Below are positions 24,907 to 33,458 of a DNA stretch of 37,569 bases, piece by piece (position 1 is the stretch's first letter; each line of letters begins with the position of its first letter). A program made the translations under genes and the position numbers. The DNA is taken from assembly GCF_900116755.1 (NCBI RefSeq), contig NZ_FPBY01000009.1, forward strand, positions 1 to 37,569, written 5' to 3'. The notes beneath the pieces are model-generated. The model did no database searches. It saw only the letters and a program-made list of their open reading frames with translations, and was not told where the DNA came from. Source of the DNA: Clostridium sp. DSM 8431 (GTDB lineage: Bacteria > Bacillota > Clostridia > Clostridiales > Clostridiaceae).

Positions 24907-26694
24907 ATGATAAATGGAAATATTGATGGAGTAAAAAACACTTATCTTAATGAATTAGAAGAAATTTATAAGATAAAATGTTTAAAATATGAAGTAGTAA
25001 GTGAAGAAATAATAGGCAGAATGGTAAGAGTCTCTACTGTGCTAGAAAGAGAAGTAAGTGTTGCTATAGATAGAAAAGGTAAAGTTCAAAGCGTTGCTAT
25101 AGGAGATTCAACTTCAGTAGAACTTCCATTATTAGATATAAAGGAAGGAAGACTTTCAGGAGTTAAGGTTATACATACACATCCAAATGGATTATGTAAC
25201 CTTTCAGCTTTAGATATGTCAGCACTTTTAAAATTAAAACTTGATGCAATTGTAGCTATAGGAATTCATGAAGGAAGAATAATAGATTTTTCTATTGGTA
25301 CTTTAAATATTTATAATGATACATTAATCTGTGAAGAAAAAAAGAATTTATCTAAAGAAGAACTTTTCAAAATTAATATTTTAGATAAGGCAAGATATGT
25401 AGAAAGTCTTTTAAGAGATAGTAATGTTATAGAAGATGAAAGTGAAAAAGCAATTTTAGTTGGTTCTGATACTAAGGAAAGTTTAGATGAACTTGCAGAA
25501 CTTGCAGATGCTTGTGATATTCCTGTTCTAGATAAAGTATTCCAAAGTAGAAGCAAAATAGATCCTGCATTCTATATAGGAAGAGGAAAGGTTTTAGAAA
25601 TTGCATCTTTAAGACAAACAGAAAGAGCAAATGTTATTATTTTTGATGATGAACTTTCAGGTTCACAGGTAAGAAACTTAGAAAATGCTTTAGGAGCAAA
25701 GGTTATAGATAGAACTACATTAATTCTTGAAATCTTTGCAAGAAGAGCTAAGAGTAAGGAAGCTAAAATTCAAGTAGAGCTTGCTCAGTTAAAATACAGA
25801 AAGAGTAGACTTATGGGACTTGGTACAGTACTATCTAGAACAGGTGGTGGTATTGGTACAAGAGGACCTGGAGAAAAGAAACTTGAAACTGATAGAAGAC
25901 ACATAAACGAAACTATCTACGACTTAAATAATGAACTTAAGAAAATTAAGAAGGTAAGAGAAGTTCAAAGAGAAAAGAGAAGCAAGGAAAGCATTCCAAA
26001 GGTATCATTAGTTGGTTATACTAATGCAGGAAAATCTACATTAAGAAATGCACTATGCAAAAGTGCGGCTGTAATGGAAGGAAAAGAGAATGTATTTGAA
26101 GCAAATATGCTTTTTGCAACTCTTGATACAACAACAAGAGCAGTAACCCTTCAAAATAAAGGATTAATAACTTTAACAGATACAGTTGGATTTGTTAGAA
26201 AACTGCCTCATGATTTAGTTGAAGCCTTTAAGTCAACATTAGAAGAGGTAATTTTCTCAGATCTTTTATGCCATGTTGTCGATGCTTCTTCTGAAGATGC
26301 TATAGAACAAATAAGAGCTGTTGAAGAAGTTTTAGCAGAACTAGGAGCTAGAGATAAGGAAACTATCTTAGTTTTAAATAAGATTGATATGGCATCAGAA
26401 GAAAACTTAGCTAATATAAGAGAAGCAGTAAGCTATGATGACATAATAGAAGTTTCTGCAAAGGAAGGAACTAACCTTGATAATTTATTACTTCTTATAG
26501 AAGAAAAGCTTCCATATACTTTAATAAAAAGCGAATATTTAATACCTTATGATAAAGGTGATGTAGTTTCATTCTTACATAGAAATGGAAGAATATTTGA
26601 AGAAGAGTATAGAGATAATGGAACTTTCATGGTTGTAGAAGTTGATGAAGAAACTTTTAATAAGAGCAAGGAATATTCAACTAAAGTTCTATGA
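24907..26694 (+). CDS. hflX: GTPase HflX with an N-terminal JAMM-like extension
   Basis: A 595-aa ribosome-associated GTPase; HflX splits stalled 70S ribosomes under stress. ATG 24907 follows GAGGTGAT. The HflX N-domain runs from about 180 with DPAFYIGRGKV (219-229), then the GTP-binding middle domain with RTGGGIGTRGPGEKKLETDRR (in 311-331). The G domain follows: GYTNAGKST (370-378), DTVGF, and NKID. It is about 170 residues longer at the N-terminus than E. coli HflX. That extension holds H90-T-H92-(7)-S100-(2)-D103, which matches the JAMM/MPN+ metal-binding pattern. Longer HflX proteins occur in clostridia, but the role of this extension is unknown to me. Confidence 0.92.
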   Translation: MINGNIDGVKNTYLNELEEIYKIKCLKYEVVSEEIIGRMVRVSTVLEREVSVAIDRKGKVQSVAIGDSTSVELPLLDIKEGRLSGVKVIHTHPNGLCNLSALDMSALLKLKLDAIVAIGIHEGRIIDFSIGTLNIYNDTLICEEKKNLSKEELFKINILDKARYVESLLRDSNVIEDESEKAILVGSDTKESLDELAELADACDIPVLDKVFQSRSKIDPAFYIGRGKVLEIASLRQTERANVIIFDDELSGSQVRNLENALGAKVIDRTTLILEIFARRAKSKEAKIQVELAQLKYRKSRLMGLGTVLSRTGGGIGTRGPGEKKLETDRRHINETIYDLNNELKKIKKVREVQREKRSKESIPKVSLVGYTNAGKSTLRNALCKSAAVMEGKENVFEANMLFATLDTTTRAVTLQNKGLITLTDTVGFVRKLPHDLVEAFKSTLEEVIFSDLLCHVVDASSEDAIEQIRAVEEVLAELGARDKETILVLNKIDMASEENLANIREAVSYDDIIEVSAKEGTNLDNLLLLIEEKLPYTLIKSEYLIPYDKGDVVSFLHRNGRIFEEEYRDNGTFMVVEVDEETFNKSKEYSTKVL

Positions 26695-26712
26695 TTTTAA
26701 GAATATAGAAGG

Positions 26713-26746
26713 TAAGCTGAGGCAAAAATGTGCCTTGGCTTATTTT
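26713..26746 (+). terminator. hflX terminator
   Basis: TAAGCTGAGGCA and TGCCTTGGCTTA pair with G-U wobbles around an A-rich loop, followed by TTTT. Confidence 0.75.
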
Positions 26747-26839
26747 AGTTGCTAGGTTTTTGGTATTTATCGGCTATATGTCATATTAAGGTTATGTGCT
26801 ATAATTATACATAATACATTAATTAAGAGGAGAATCAAC

Positions 26840-27751
26840 ATGATAAAAAAAGTGATTGAGCTTCAAAATGCGTTTCAATCTATAGTTATGGCACTAAAGA
26901 AGAATAAGAATGTATTGGCAATTTTTACTTTTGGAAGCATTGTTTCAGACGATGTGTGGGAAGAGTCTGATATAGATTTGTTTGTTATCTATGATGATGC
27001 TGAGTATAGCCGTGTAAGAGATATTTATTCAGAAAGTAATGGAGTCCCTGTGCATACTAAGCTACTAAATAAAGAAGCTTTTCTTAAATTATATAGAAAA
27101 GAAAAAGACAGAGGTTTTGTAAGAAACCTTCTTACATCTTCAAAGCTTGTATATTCAAAAGATGACGAGATTTCTAATATTTATAATAAGTCAAGATATT
27201 CTTTAAGAAATACAGAAGAGGAAAAGTGGAATCTTGTATATCTAGGTGTTCTACTAAAGGATCTTGGGGTATGCAGAAAGTACATAGAGAATAGTGGAAA
27301 AGTTACTGCTTATGAGGTATTAATAAGGGTGCTTGATAATTATGCAAAGCTTATGTTAAATCTTAGTGGTTATACTGTGACAAAGGATTCCCTTACTATG
27401 GCAGTGAATTTAAATAGTAATTTTAAGAAAATAATAGAAGACTTATTTAATTCAGAAGTAAGTAAAAAAACTATGGAAAAGGCAATAGATTATATTACTG
27501 ATTTTATTGATGCAAATATTATGACAGCATCAAATTCACTTTTAAAGTTTCTCGAAGAGAAGAATACGTTTGTAAGCTCTTATGAGATTAAAAGTAGTGA
27601 GGCCTTTGATGGATTTAACATAAAAATTGAAAATATATTAAAGGAATTAGCCAAAAGAGAGATTATAGTTAAACATAAACGAATTTATAAGGATTTTAAT
27701 GGGGTAAAAATCATAGATGAAAATGTTTATGCAGCTAAAGTAAGAAAATAA
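26840..27751 (+). CDS. nucleotidyltransferase-domain protein (MNT/KNTase type)
   Basis: A 303-aa protein starting at ATG 26840 behind AAGAGGAG. Residues about 10-110 are a pol-beta-type nucleotidyltransferase with G32-S33 and D44-I-D46 (pattern GS-x10-DxD), the two metal-binding Asp residues. The middle is helical, as in HEPN-like substrate domains, and the C-terminal 60 residues (AFDGFNIKIENILKELAKR onward) may be a small winged helix. It could be an antibiotic- or protein-modifying nucleotidylyltransferase; no target can be named. It lies 18 bases before the MocR gene and probably shares its transcript. Confidence 0.75.
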   Translation: MIKKVIELQNAFQSIVMALKKNKNVLAIFTFGSIVSDDVWEESDIDLFVIYDDAEYSRVRDIYSESNGVPVHTKLLNKEAFLKLYRKEKDRGFVRNLLTSSKLVYSKDDEISNIYNKSRYSLRNTEEEKWNLVYLGVLLKDLGVCRKYIENSGKVTAYEVLIRVLDNYAKLMLNLSGYTVTKDSLTMAVNLNSNFKKIIEDLFNSEVSKKTMEKAIDYITDFIDANIMTASNSLLKFLEEKNTFVSSYEIKSSEAFDGFNIKIENILKELAKREIIVKHKRIYKDFNGVKIIDENVYAAKVRK

Positions 27752-27769
27752 AATAGGGGGCTTTTTATT

Positions 27770-29191
27770 ATGAAAGAGTATTTTAAAGTGGATTTTAAGC
27801 AAGATATACCTAAGTATATTCAAATAGCATGGCACTTAAAAAAATTAATTGAATCAAAAAAGATAGAAGACGGAGAAAAACTTCCTACCATAAGGGAGTA
27901 TACAGAGTATTTAGGTGTAAATAAAATAACAGTAATTAATGCCTATAAGAAATTAGACCAAGAAGGCTTTGCTTTTCAGAAAATAGGCAGTGGAACTTAT
28001 GCAAAGAGAAAAGAAAATACCTCTTTATTTAGAAAAGAGTATTCAAAAACCTTTAAAATACTTTTAACTAAAGATAATTTAGATAATATAATAGATTTTT
28101 CAGGTGAAACTGTAGGAGAGTTTATGTTCCCTATAGATGAGTTTAAGAAAATAATAAATACAGTTTTAGATAGAGATGGTTCTGAAGCTCTTATATCACA
28201 AAGTTCTCTTGGATATGAAAAGTTAAGAAAAACAATAAATAATGTTTTTTGGAATAATTCTTTAGAGGATGAAGACATATTAATAGTTTCAGGAGCTCAG
28301 CAGGGGATAGATATTGCATCAAAGGCAATATTAAATATAAATGATAATATTATAGTTGAAAAACCTACCTATGGAGGAGCTTTATCTGTTTTCAAATGGA
28401 GGAGAGCAAATATTTTTGAAGCAGATATGGAGGATGATGGAGTTAACTTAGAAGCGTTTGAAGAAATCTTAAAGAGAAATAAAATAAGATGCTTCTATAC
28501 TATGAGTTATTTTCAAAACCCTACAGGAATAAGCTATTCACTAGAAAAGAAAAAGAAAATAATTGAACTTGCAGAAAAGTACGATTTTTACATAATAGAA
28601 GATGATTATTTATCAGAGCTTATTTATGATAAAGATACAGAATATATAACTTTTAAAAATCTTGATAAGCATGATAGAGTTATATATGTAAAGAGTTTTT
28701 CTAAAATATTTCTTCCAGGTATAAGAATTGGTTATATGATAGCACCAAAAAGTTTTAAAGAAAGCATGCTAACATCTAAGGTGAATACAGATATAACTAC
28801 ATCAAGTCTTATGCAGAGAGTTCTTGAAATATATATATCAAGGGGACTTTGGAAGGATAATGTTAAACATTTAAATAATGAATATAGGTCAAGATATTTC
28901 CTTATGAGAAGACTACTTGAAATAGAGCTTTCTACCTGGGTTGATTTTATAAGTCCAGGAGGAGGATTAACCTTTTATTTAAGATTAAAGGAAGACACTA
29001 ATATAACTTCTAAGGAACTTTTCTTTAAGCTTAGGGAAAGGGGCGTATATATAACACCTGGAGTTTTATTTTTTAAGAAGATGAATGAAGGGGATAAAAC
29101 CTTTAGAATAAGTTTTTCACAAACTAATGAAGAAAAGATTTTAAAAGGAATTAGAATCATAAAGGAGGAACTTAAAACATGTCATATATAA
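27770..29191 (+). CDS. MocR-type (GntR HTH plus aminotransferase) transcription factor
   Basis: A 473-aa regulator starting at ATG 27770 behind AGGGGGG. Residues 1-80 are a GntR winged helix (LPTIREYTEYLGVNKITVINAYKKLDQEGF). The rest is a fold-type I aminotransferase domain, with N250-P251, the EDDY loop (277-280) and the PLP lysine K312 in SFSKIF, so it should bind pyridoxal phosphate. MocR proteins commonly control PLP synthesis, GABA or other amino-acid genes; no such target is adjacent here. Its end overlaps yigZ by 13 bases. Confidence 0.9.
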   Translation: MKEYFKVDFKQDIPKYIQIAWHLKKLIESKKIEDGEKLPTIREYTEYLGVNKITVINAYKKLDQEGFAFQKIGSGTYAKRKENTSLFRKEYSKTFKILLTKDNLDNIIDFSGETVGEFMFPIDEFKKIINTVLDRDGSEALISQSSLGYEKLRKTINNVFWNNSLEDEDILIVSGAQQGIDIASKAILNINDNIIVEKPTYGGALSVFKWRRANIFEADMEDDGVNLEAFEEILKRNKIRCFYTMSYFQNPTGISYSLEKKKKIIELAEKYDFYIIEDDYLSELIYDKDTEYITFKNLDKHDRVIYVKSFSKIFLPGIRIGYMIAPKSFKESMLTSKVNTDITTSSLMQRVLEIYISRGLWKDNVKHLNNEYRSRYFLMRRLLEIELSTWVDFISPGGGLTFYLRLKEDTNITSKELFFKLRERGVYITPGVLFFKKMNEGDKTFRISFSQTNEEKILKGIRIIKEELKTCHI

Positions 29192-29829
29192 CAGTGAGAA
29201 ACTTTGGTGAAGATTCTTTTGAAGAAAAGAAATCTGAATTTATAGGATATGCAAAAAGAGTTGAAACTGAAGAAGAGGCAAAGGAATTTGTAAATGAAAT
29301 AAAGGCTATGCATAAGCAGGCAAGACATAACTGCTATGCCTATATAATTGGTAAAAATATGGGTATTCAAAGATATTCTGATGATGGAGAACCACAGGGA
29401 ACTGCAGGAATTCCTATATTAGAGGTTATGAAAAAAAATGAAGTAAAAGACTGTGCTGTTGTGGTGACAAGATATTTTGGAGGAATTCTTCTTGGAACAG
29501 GGGGCCTTACTAGGGCCTATACAAAGGGGGCTGCCATAGCCATAAAAGCAGCAGGAATAGTTGAAAAGGTTGAAGGAATTGAAGTAATAATTAACATTGA
29601 TTATGATCTTATAGGAAAAATTCAATATGTGTGCGGACAAAATAAATGGCATATTGAAGATAGTATATACTCAGATAAGGTTGAAATTCATATACTAGCA
29701 GAGAAAACTACAGCAGAAGTAATAGAAAAGACCTTCATAGAAGAAACTAATGGAAAAGCAGAAATTAGAAAAGAAAATGAAGGAATATACTTCAAAGAAG
29801 GGGACAGACTTTATAACAGTATTGATTAA
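29179..29829 (+). CDS. yigZ: YigZ/IMPACT (UPF0029) family protein
   Basis: A 216-aa protein starting at ATG 29179 behind AAAGGAGGAAC, inside the end of the MocR gene. The family signature is present: KKSEFIGYAK at the head, ARHNCYAY, then SDDGEPQGTAGIPIL and VTRYFGGILLGTGGLTRAY. The C-terminal 80 residues form the DUF1949 ferredoxin-like domain. The family is related to eukaryotic IMPACT, which acts on translation control; in bacteria its role is not settled. Confidence 0.93.
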   Translation: MSYITVRNFGEDSFEEKKSEFIGYAKRVETEEEAKEFVNEIKAMHKQARHNCYAYIIGKNMGIQRYSDDGEPQGTAGIPILEVMKKNEVKDCAVVVTRYFGGILLGTGGLTRAYTKGAAIAIKAAGIVEKVEGIEVIINIDYDLIGKIQYVCGQNKWHIEDSIYSDKVEIHILAEKTTAEVIEKTFIEETNGKAEIRKENEGIYFKEGDRLYNSID

Positions 29830-29910
29830 TAGTCTTGTATAATAAAAAAGAATAATTATATTATCATTGGTAAAACTAACTATAACACTTTTAAACTTGG
29901 AGGTTAAGAA

Positions 29911-30849
29911 ATGAAGAGTTTATTAAAGAAAATTATAGTTAGTTTTCTTGTTATTATGACAATTCCTATAGTAGCTTTTAGTGAGGAATATGATTATATA
30001 GGGGATTCTGATAGAAATATTGCCTTAAGAGAAGATTTTGCTAAGATGAATATTCCTTATATTATAGCTAAAAGAAGTGATGGAACTACTCAAGTATACT
30101 GTGCAGACTACACTAAAAAAGTTCCAAAAGGTATTAAATATAAAAAATTTGAAGGAGGTTCTAAATACGATACTGAAGGTGTTTTAGCTATTTTAGATCA
30201 TGGTTATCCTAAAAATGCAACTAATATGCAAGAAAAATATGGTGTGTCAGATGATTATGCCCTTGCTCTTACACAATATGCTTTATGGAATTATATAGAG
30301 GGCTGGGATAAAACACAAGTAGATGAACCTTATTCACTAGAATTACTAAGAAAAGCAGAAAACAAAGAATATGTAAAAGAAGAATTTAAAATAGACGAAA
30401 GTAAATTATATTATAAGGAAGCATCTGAATTTTTAGAAACAGAACTTATAAAAACTTCAGGATCTAAAGGTAATTTCGTAATTAAAACAGATGAAGGAAC
30501 AAAGGCTTATGATGAAAGTGGAAAAGAAAGATATAGTTATGAAATTGGTGAAAGCTTTATGCTAAGAAATGTTTCTCAAAAGAAGTCAGAAAGTAGTTTT
30601 AATATAACAGCAAACTTTAATAAAGAAGAAGTAGATATATATGTTCCAGAAGATGATGAGTATCAAAATCTTATAGAAATATCAACTAATCAAAAGAGCC
30701 TAAATTATAGATATAATATTAATTATTCAAAAGGAGATAGTAGCATTATACAAACAGGGGACAAAGAAATTATATACTTATTAATAATGGCTTTAGGTTG
30801 TATAACATATATATTCTTAAATATAGACTTAAAAAAGAAGTGTAGCTAA
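29911..30849 (+). CDS. thioester-domain surface protein with a non-standard sorting signal
   Basis: A 312-aa exported protein starting at ATG 29911 behind TTGGAGG. A signal peptide (residues 1-24) precedes a Gram-positive thioester domain (TQXA type): C64 in VYCADY and Q122 in LTQYALW are the pair that forms the internal Cys-Gln thioester used for covalent adhesion. The C-terminus reads IIQTGDKE (279-286), a hydrophobic helix, then KKKCS, which is the layout of a sortase signal with IIQTG in place of LPXTG. It could instead stay as a tail-anchored membrane protein. No sortase gene is in the window. Confidence 0.85.
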   Translation: MKSLLKKIIVSFLVIMTIPIVAFSEEYDYIGDSDRNIALREDFAKMNIPYIIAKRSDGTTQVYCADYTKKVPKGIKYKKFEGGSKYDTEGVLAILDHGYPKNATNMQEKYGVSDDYALALTQYALWNYIEGWDKTQVDEPYSLELLRKAENKEYVKEEFKIDESKLYYKEASEFLETELIKTSGSKGNFVIKTDEGTKAYDESGKERYSYEIGESFMLRNVSQKKSESSFNITANFNKEEVDIYVPEDDEYQNLIEISTNQKSLNYRYNINYSKGDSSIIQTGDKEIIYLLIMALGCITYIFLNIDLKKKCS

Positions 30850-30870
30850 GCTATACACCTTTTATTTCCT
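30840..30870 (+). terminator. weak hairpin after the thioester protein gene
   Basis: GTGTAGC and GCTATACAC pair with a two-base bulge across the stop codon, followed by CTTTTATTT. Read-through into yebC is possible. Confidence 0.4.
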
Positions 30871-30927
30871 TCTATAATGTGATATAATTTTAAATAGTTT
30901 GATGAAATTAGGATAGGAGGAATAAGC

Positions 30928-31665
30928 ATGTCAGGACACTCAAAATGGCATAACATACAAGCAAAAAAGGGTAAAGCTGATGCTAAAAGAGGTAAAATAT
31001 TCACAAGAATAGGTAAAGAATTAGCTATAGCTATAAAAGAAGGTGGAGCTAACCCAGACAATAATGCTAAACTTAGAGACGTTATAGCAAAAGCAAAGGC
31101 AGCAAACATGCCTAATGACAATATTAATAGAGCGCTTAAAAAAGCTGAAGGAGATATGAATTCAGTAAACTACGAAACAATTGTATATGAAGGTTATGGC
31201 CCAAGTGGAGTAGCTGTAATTGTTGAAACTCTTACTGATAATAGAAATAGATCTGTAGCTAACGTAAGAAATGCTTTCACTAAAGGTGGCGGAAACATGG
31301 GTAACTCAGGTTGCGTAAGTTTCATGTTCCAAGAAAAAGGTGAAATCATAATAGAAAAAGAAGATCAAGACGAAGATGAAATGATGATGATGGCTCTTGA
31401 TGCAGGTGCAGAAGACTTTGCTTCAGAAGATGAAGTATTTGTTGTAACAACTGCTCCAGAAGATTTCAGTGCTGTAAGAGAAGCTTTAGAAGCTAACGGA
31501 ATCAAGTTCTTAGAAGCTGAAGTTAAGCAAGTTCCAGATACATATACAGCAATCGACGAAGATGCAGCTAAGAAGATGCAAAAGATGTTAGACTTACTTG
31601 ATGATGATGATGACGTTCAAGCAGTTTACCACAATGCTGAATTCCCTGAAGGATGGGAAGAATAG
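30928..31665 (+). CDS. yebC: YebC/PmpR-family transcription/translation factor
   Basis: A 245-aa cytosolic protein starting at ATG 30928 behind ATAGGAGGAA. The head [19 protein letters not shown] and [18 protein letters not shown] is diagnostic. Acidic stretches ([16 protein letters not shown]) and the end [13 protein letters not shown] are typical. Family members act as DNA-binding regulators or relieve ribosome stalling at proline runs. The gene is complete and is the last clear core gene before the mobile element. Confidence 0.95.
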   Translation: MSGHSKWHNIQAKKGKADAKRGKIFTRIGKELAIAIKEGGANPDNNAKLRDVIAKAKAANMPNDNINRALKKAEGDMNSVNYETIVYEGYGPSGVAVIVETLTDNRNRSVANVRNAFTKGGGNMGNSGCVSFMFQEKGEIIIEKEDQDEDEMMMMALDAGAEDFASEDEVFVVTTAPEDFSAVREALEANGIKFLEAEVKQVPDTYTAIDEDAAKKMQKMLDLLDDDDDVQAVYHNAEFPEGWEE

Positions 31666-31817
31666 GACTGTTTAAAGCCAGTAATATCAATGGATTGATA
31701 AGTTTTAGCATGGATATAAAAGCTTAATAAAGTTTGAAAAAACAGCTTAATTAAGATATATGTGCTAAAAAAGCTATTTAAAATTGAAGATATATACACG
31801 AGGATTAAGGTATATAC

Positions 31818-31884
31818 ACACCTCCTTGATTACGATATATGTTAGTTAATACTAGCGTGTACGTAATTGAGGAGGTGTTTTTTT
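31818..31884 (+). promoter_or_regulatory. nested hairpin covering the integrase ribosome-binding site
   Basis: ACACCTCCTTGATTACG (31818-31834) pairs over all 17 positions (two G-U) with CGTAATTGAGGAGGTGT (31862-31878). The loop holds a second perfect hairpin, GTTAGT-TAAT-ACTAGC (31841-31856). The 3' arm contains the integrase Shine-Dalgarno site GAGGAGGTG and runs into eight T that include the start codon TTG. It can act as a terminator for yebC read-through, as a translational block on the integrase, or as the integrase's own core site. Confidence 0.75.
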
Positions 31885-32791
31885 GTTATCTAAAGACGTA
31901 CTTAGAGAATATATATATGACATTACTATTCGTAATTACACAGCTAGAACAATCAAAGGATATAGAAATAATATAGCAAGGTTCTTAAAGTATTGTGAGG
32001 CTGAATATGGCATTGTTGAGCTAGAAGAAATAAGTCATTTACATATTAAAAAGTATCTAACTTCCCTTAAAGATAGAGACCTAAGTCCAACTTATATAAA
32101 TACAATATTAAAGAATATCCGTAGCTTTTTTAATTACTGTTATAAAGAGGGATACTGTATTAATATTGCTAAAAAGGTTTCTTGGCTTAAAGAGGATAAG
32201 ACAGTTATTAAGACTTTTACTGATCTTGAAGTTAAAAGAATGATAGAAGTATATAAAATGGATAGCTACATAAATGCTAGGAATAGGTGTATTATGGCTG
32301 TTTTATTTGATACAGGAGTTAGAAACGCTGAGCTTTGCAATATAAAAAGAATGGACGTAAGAGAGACAGTCATTTATATCATGGGAAAGGGAAGAAAAGA
32401 GAGAGTTGTTCCTATATCACCGTATTTGAAAAAGATAATGATTAAATATGAAAGAATTAGGGAGGCTTATCTTAGGGATAATATTCTTCATTATGATAAT
32501 TACTTTCTTAGTTATAGAAATAAGCCATTAACAGGTGAGGCTATAGAGAGAGTGGTAAAGATAGCAGGAGAAAAGGCAAAGGTTAATGAGTCAATAAGAA
32601 TTAGTCCTCATACTTGTAGACATTATTTTGCACAGTCACAGCTTAGAAATGGACTAGATATATATTCATTAAGTAGATTACTAGGGCATGATAGCGTAAT
32701 TATTACTAAACGTTATTTACAAGGATTAAAGGATAAACAAGTGGTAGAGCTTGGAGTAAAGACAAGTCCTTTAATGAATTTAAAAGTATAA
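31883..32791 (+). CDS. tyrosine recombinase/integrase
   Basis: A 302-aa site-specific recombinase; TTG 31883 is used because GAGGAGGTG lies six bases upstream. Residues about 5-95 are the SAM-like core-binding domain (TARTIKGYRNNIARFLKYC). The catalytic set is complete: R147 (TGVRNAEL), K169 (GKGRKER), H243-x-x-R246 (HTCRHYF), H269 (LLGHDS) and nucleophile Y278 (TKRYLQ). There is no N-terminal arm-binding domain, so it is XerC/D-sized. It should move the element in or out of its attachment site. No excisionase is recognised. Confidence 0.92.
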   Translation: MLSKDVLREYIYDITIRNYTARTIKGYRNNIARFLKYCEAEYGIVELEEISHLHIKKYLTSLKDRDLSPTYINTILKNIRSFFNYCYKEGYCINIAKKVSWLKEDKTVIKTFTDLEVKRMIEVYKMDSYINARNRCIMAVLFDTGVRNAELCNIKRMDVRETVIYIMGKGRKERVVPISPYLKKIMIKYERIREAYLRDNILHYDNYFLSYRNKPLTGEAIERVVKIAGEKAKVNESIRISPHTCRHYFAQSQLRNGLDIYSLSRLLGHDSVIITKRYLQGLKDKQVVELGVKTSPLMNLKV

Positions 32792-32817
32792 AAAAATATA
32801 GCCTTATTATCCACTCG

Positions 32818-32880
32818 AGATATTAAGTTCCCTCCGACTGGACTGATACCCTAGATATTAAATACCCTCAGGCTGTCAGG
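32818..32880 (+). repeat. two imperfect direct repeats, 35-bp period
   Basis: AGATATTAAGTTCCCTC starts at 32818 and AGATATTAAATACCCTC-like sequence starts at 32853, each followed by a related GACTGG/GGCTGT segment. They lie just after the integrase gene and could be recombinase or regulator sites. Confidence 0.45.
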
Positions 32881-32901
32881 TAGGTTATAAAGAATAAAGA
32901 A

Positions 32902-32924
32902 AAAGGAGCTACGCCAATAGCTCC
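32902..32924 (-). terminator. hairpin with minus-strand T-run
   Basis: GGAGCTA (32905-32911) pairs with TAGCTCC (32918-32924); on the minus strand TTTTTCTTT follows. It would stop transcription coming leftward, or simply be the integrase end hairpin on the plus strand, where no T-run exists. Confidence 0.5.
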
Positions 32925-32969
32925 CTACTTAACAATTAAATATTGCTAATAATTCTTTGTGTACCTCAC

Positions 32970-33395
32970 TAGGAGATACCCTTAATCCGTAATTAAATGG
33001 TATCAAAAAAATAGCAGGTATGCAAGGCTTTATTTCCTATACCCTTTTTAGGGGTGGGTTAGTAGTCTTAAGCAACTAGAGCTACTATAAATATGTCTAG
33101 TAGGTGAGCTGTAGCCAATGCAGAAAATACAGCAGGAGTAGGTAAACTGACTTTGCCTATTGCTTTAAGCAGGTTCTAGTGTCTGCTTTATAAATTACTA
33201 GGGGAGGAAGTCTGAACACGAGAGTGTTAGGGGCTACTGTGTTGCTTATGGGCAGACTGTAAGTGTACAAGCAGTAGTTAACAAGTCAGAAAGTCTAAAG
33301 CGATACAATGCGATATACAGAAGATAAAGAGTGTACCTTGTAGAAATGCAGGGGAAACTATATCCTTCGCAATGTGTCCAGCTCAACCAGAAGAA
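32970..33395 (+). ncRNA. candidate large structured non-coding RNA
   Basis: This gene-free block of about 430 bases is near 41% G+C (33121-33360), against about 18% in the 120 bases after 33420. CTAGTA (33097-33102) and TACTAG (33196-33201) close a domain with three consecutive hairpins: GCTGTA/TACAGC (33108, 33128), TAGGTAAA/TTTGCCTA (33139, 33152) and AAGCAG/CTGCTT (33167, 33183). A second domain has AACAC-GAGA-GTGTT with a GNRA loop (33215-33228) inside AGTCTG/CAGACT (33209, 33253), crossed by CTACTG/CAGTAG (33234, 33272), a possible pseudoknot. A third has TGCGATATA with TATAT and CGCA (33309, 33359-33371). GATACC/GGTATC (32975, 32999) and TAGTAG/CTACTA (33060, 33082) lie upstream. No family match can be claimed; ends are approximate. 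Confidence 0.55.
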
Positions 33396-33427
33396 TAGGA
33401 AAAAATGAAAATATATAATAAATATGT

Positions 33428-33433
33428 TATAAT
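33428..33433 (+). promoter_or_regulatory. -10 box of the two-gene cassette
   Basis: TATAAT opens a 17-base string, TATAATATACAAAAAAG (33428-33444), that recurs exactly at 36762-36778 before the YegP-like gene. The -35 (TGAAAA, 16 bases upstream) is poor. Confidence 0.5.
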
Positions 33434-33458
33434 ATACAAAAAAGTATGGAGGTTTTTT

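Noticed and set aside
32970-33395. Group I or group II intron, or a retron RNA
   Set aside because: No domain V-like end, no group I P/Q/R/S core order and no reverse transcriptase or homing nuclease were seen; the block also does not interrupt a gene.
32970-33395. Protein-coding gene on the minus strand of the structured block
   Set aside because: The longest frame (about 47 codons from a TTG) is Cys/Thr/Leu-rich, lacks a ribosome site and breaks at stops in every frame.
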